The notes under the pieces are model-generated. The model did no database searches, was not told where the DNA came from, and saw only the letters and a program-made list of their open reading frames with translations. Below, one piece after another: positions 62,888 through 64,000 of a stretch of DNA of 64,000 nucleotides. Origin of the DNA: Betaproteobacteria bacterium (GTDB lineage: Bacteria; Pseudomonadota; Gammaproteobacteria; Burkholderiales; JAEUOS01); NCBI GenBank assembly GCA_028292405.1, contig JAQGMJ010000045.1:167006-231005 (forward strand). The letters are read 5' to 3'. Positions within the stretch are counted from its first letter, which is position 1, and each line of letters starts with the position of its first letter. The translations under genes were made by a program, and so were the position numbers.

Positions 62888-64000
62888 TCAGGCGTGCGCG
62901 GATTGGGACATGGCGCGCAGCGGCACTTCGTCGTCGCGCAACGCAAACACCGGGTCGGCCGCCAACTTCAGCGAGCGGTGGACCAGCACCTGGGCCTTGG
63001 CCGGGTGCAGGTCTTCCGGCACGCGCTGGCCGGTGGAGACGTAGAAAACGTCCAGGCTGTGGCGCATCGCGGTGTCGAGCACGGGGCCGAGCTTGGCGGC
63101 TTCGTCGATCTTGCTGAAGACCACGCCGGTCAGCGGGCGCGCGCCGACGGCGCGGCCCTGGTAGGCGCGGGCGACGTCGTCCAGGGTTTCGGCCTGGGCG
63201 GCGGCGTTGAGCAGCAGCAGGCGCTGCACTTGCGGCAGGTCGAGCAGGTTGATCTGCTCGGCCAGGCGGCTGTCGCGCTGGCCCATGCCGGTGGTATCGA
63301 TCAGGATCAGGCGCTTGCCGCGCAGGGTGCCCAGCGTGGCTTCGAGTTCGGACAGGCACTGCGCCGAATGCACCTTGACGCCGAGGATCTTGCCGTAAAT
63401 GGCCAGCTGGTCGAAGGCGCCGATACGATAGCTGTCGGTGGTGATCAAGCCGAGGGACTGCGCGCCGTACTTGACCACGCAGCGCGCGGCCAGCTTGGCG
63501 ATGGTGGTGGTCTTGCCCACGCCGGTGGGGCCGACCAGGGCGTAAGTGCCACCGGCTTCGACCAGGTCGCGGCCGGCATCGGCGCAGCGCAGGTTGCGCG
63601 ACAGCACATCGCCCAGCCACTTGCGCGCCTGCACTTCGGTGAGGTCGTCGGGCAGCTTGTCCACCACGGTGCGGGTGACGGTGGCGGAAAAGCCGGCGTC
63701 GGACATTTCGCGCCAGAACTTCATCGCCAGGGGACGGCGCTGGCTCATGTCGCGGAAGGCAAAGCCCTGCAACTGGCCTTGCAGCATCGCGCGCATCGCC
63801 TTGACTTCGCCAAGCAGGCGCTCTTCGTTGGCGGTCGGCTGGGTAGAGAGGGAAGGCATCGGATGATGGGCAACCGGGGCGGCGGCCGGAGCAGGAGCGG
63901 CGGCTTGCACGACAGGCGCGACCGGCGCAGGTGCAGCGGCTTGGGGCGCGGGCGCAGCCTTGCCCGGCGCACGGCGCATGGCGCGTGCCGCCGGCATGCC
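62888..64000 (-). CDS. flhF: Flagellar SRP-like GTPase FlhF, N-terminal part outside window
   Basis: The last 371 codons are inside the window; the gene continues past the right edge. After an Ala/Pro-rich stretch and a helical N domain comes the NG-type GTPase: G1 LVGPTGVGKTTTIAKLA, ITTDSYRIGAFDQLAIY, G3 LIDTTGMGQRD, G4 VFSKIDEAAKLG (Ser-Lys-Ile-Asp in place of TKLD), and a C-terminal TGQRVPEDL segment. It places flagella at the pole together with FlhG. The ATG at 63997 is only an internal Met. Confidence 0.95.
   Translation of the reverse strand, partial: GMPAARAMRRAPGKAAPAPQAAAPAPVAPVVQAAAPAPAAAPVAHHPMPSLSTQPTANEERLLGEVKAMRAMLQGQLQGFAFRDMSQRRPLAMKFWREMSDAGFSATVTRTVVDKLPDDLTEVQARKWLGDVLSRNLRCADAGRDLVEAGGTYALVGPTGVGKTTTIAKLAARCVVKYGAQSLGLITTDSYRIGAFDQLAIYGKILGVKVHSAQCLSELEATLGTLRGKRLILIDTTGMGQRDSRLAEQINLLDLPQVQRLLLLNAAAQAETLDDVARAYQGRAVGARPLTGVVFSKIDEAAKLGPVLDTAMRHSLDVFYVSTGQRVPEDLHPAKAQVLVHRSLKLAADPVFALRDDEVPLRAMSQSAHA

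Noticed and set aside
1..64000. CRISPR arrays, rRNA or tRNA genes, replication origin
   Set aside because: No regularly spaced direct repeats of CRISPR size, no rRNA-like conserved blocks, no cloverleaf with TTC-A-type arm and no DnaA-box cluster were found by eye; short tRNAs could still be missed without a covariance search.

Overview
The window looks like chromosome of a GC-rich, motile betaproteobacterium. The grounds are high GC, a Bug/TctC-type binding protein, a plant-like 6-phosphofructokinase, a flgBCDEFGHIJKL cluster divergent from flgA-flgM-flgN, and the order flhF-flhG-fliA. A Rhodocyclales- or Burkholderiales-like host is an inference; no rRNA or tRNA gene was seen to settle it.

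Layout. 1-14.5 kb is a metabolic and accessory stretch: 5'-truncated glgA, a hybrid kinase, pfk, a DUF2277 protein, a ribbon-helix-helix-like protein, an MFS exporter, a fatty acid hydroxylase/sterol desaturase-type enzyme, arfB, a di-iron ferritin-like protein, a Bug/TctC binding protein, an esterase, an SMP-30 protein and a DEDDh exonuclease. 14.7-36.8 kb is a dense signalling island. It holds cheR-cheB-STAS-REC/PP2C, a NarX/NarL-like pair, an operon of a diguanylate cyclase, two duplicated PAS kinases and a REC-HATPase protein, then a receiver protein, a small membrane ORF, a BarA-like phosphorelay kinase and a REC-PAS-GGDEF-EAL protein. 36.8-49 kb is the flagellar rod/hook cluster. 49-58 kb is a two-partner secretion pair followed by two receiver proteins and a very large PAS/GAF kinase. 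58-61.2 kb is a small foreign-looking island: ankyrin protein, AT-rich orphan gene, insertion-sequence-like debris and a lone phage terminase small subunit. 61.3-64 kb is fliA, a P-loop-less flhG and the C-terminal part of flhF.

How the genes may work together. The window holds FliA, its anti-sigma factor FlgM, FlgN, and several TAAA-N15-GCCGxxxx elements that fit FliA promoters: flgB/flgA divergent pair, flgM, flgG, and the receiver/phosphorelay/GGDEF-EAL operon at 30.6 kb. It also holds all parts of a partner switch resembling the Pseudomonas HsbR/HsbA pathway, but split into separate proteins: a REC-PP2C phosphatase, a STAS antagonist and a REC-HATPase (RsbW-like) kinase. The kinase is apparently co-transcribed with a diguanylate cyclase. 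The most interesting hypothesis is that this split switch links two-component input to FlgM/FliA and c-di-GMP, choosing between motility and attachment (the secreted TpsA adhesin being one possible output).

Other notable structure: a triplicated Shine-Dalgarno/ATG module in front of flgK, a terminator followed by an internal FliA-like promoter between flgF and flgG, and several short tandem duplications sitting exactly on gene starts or stops.
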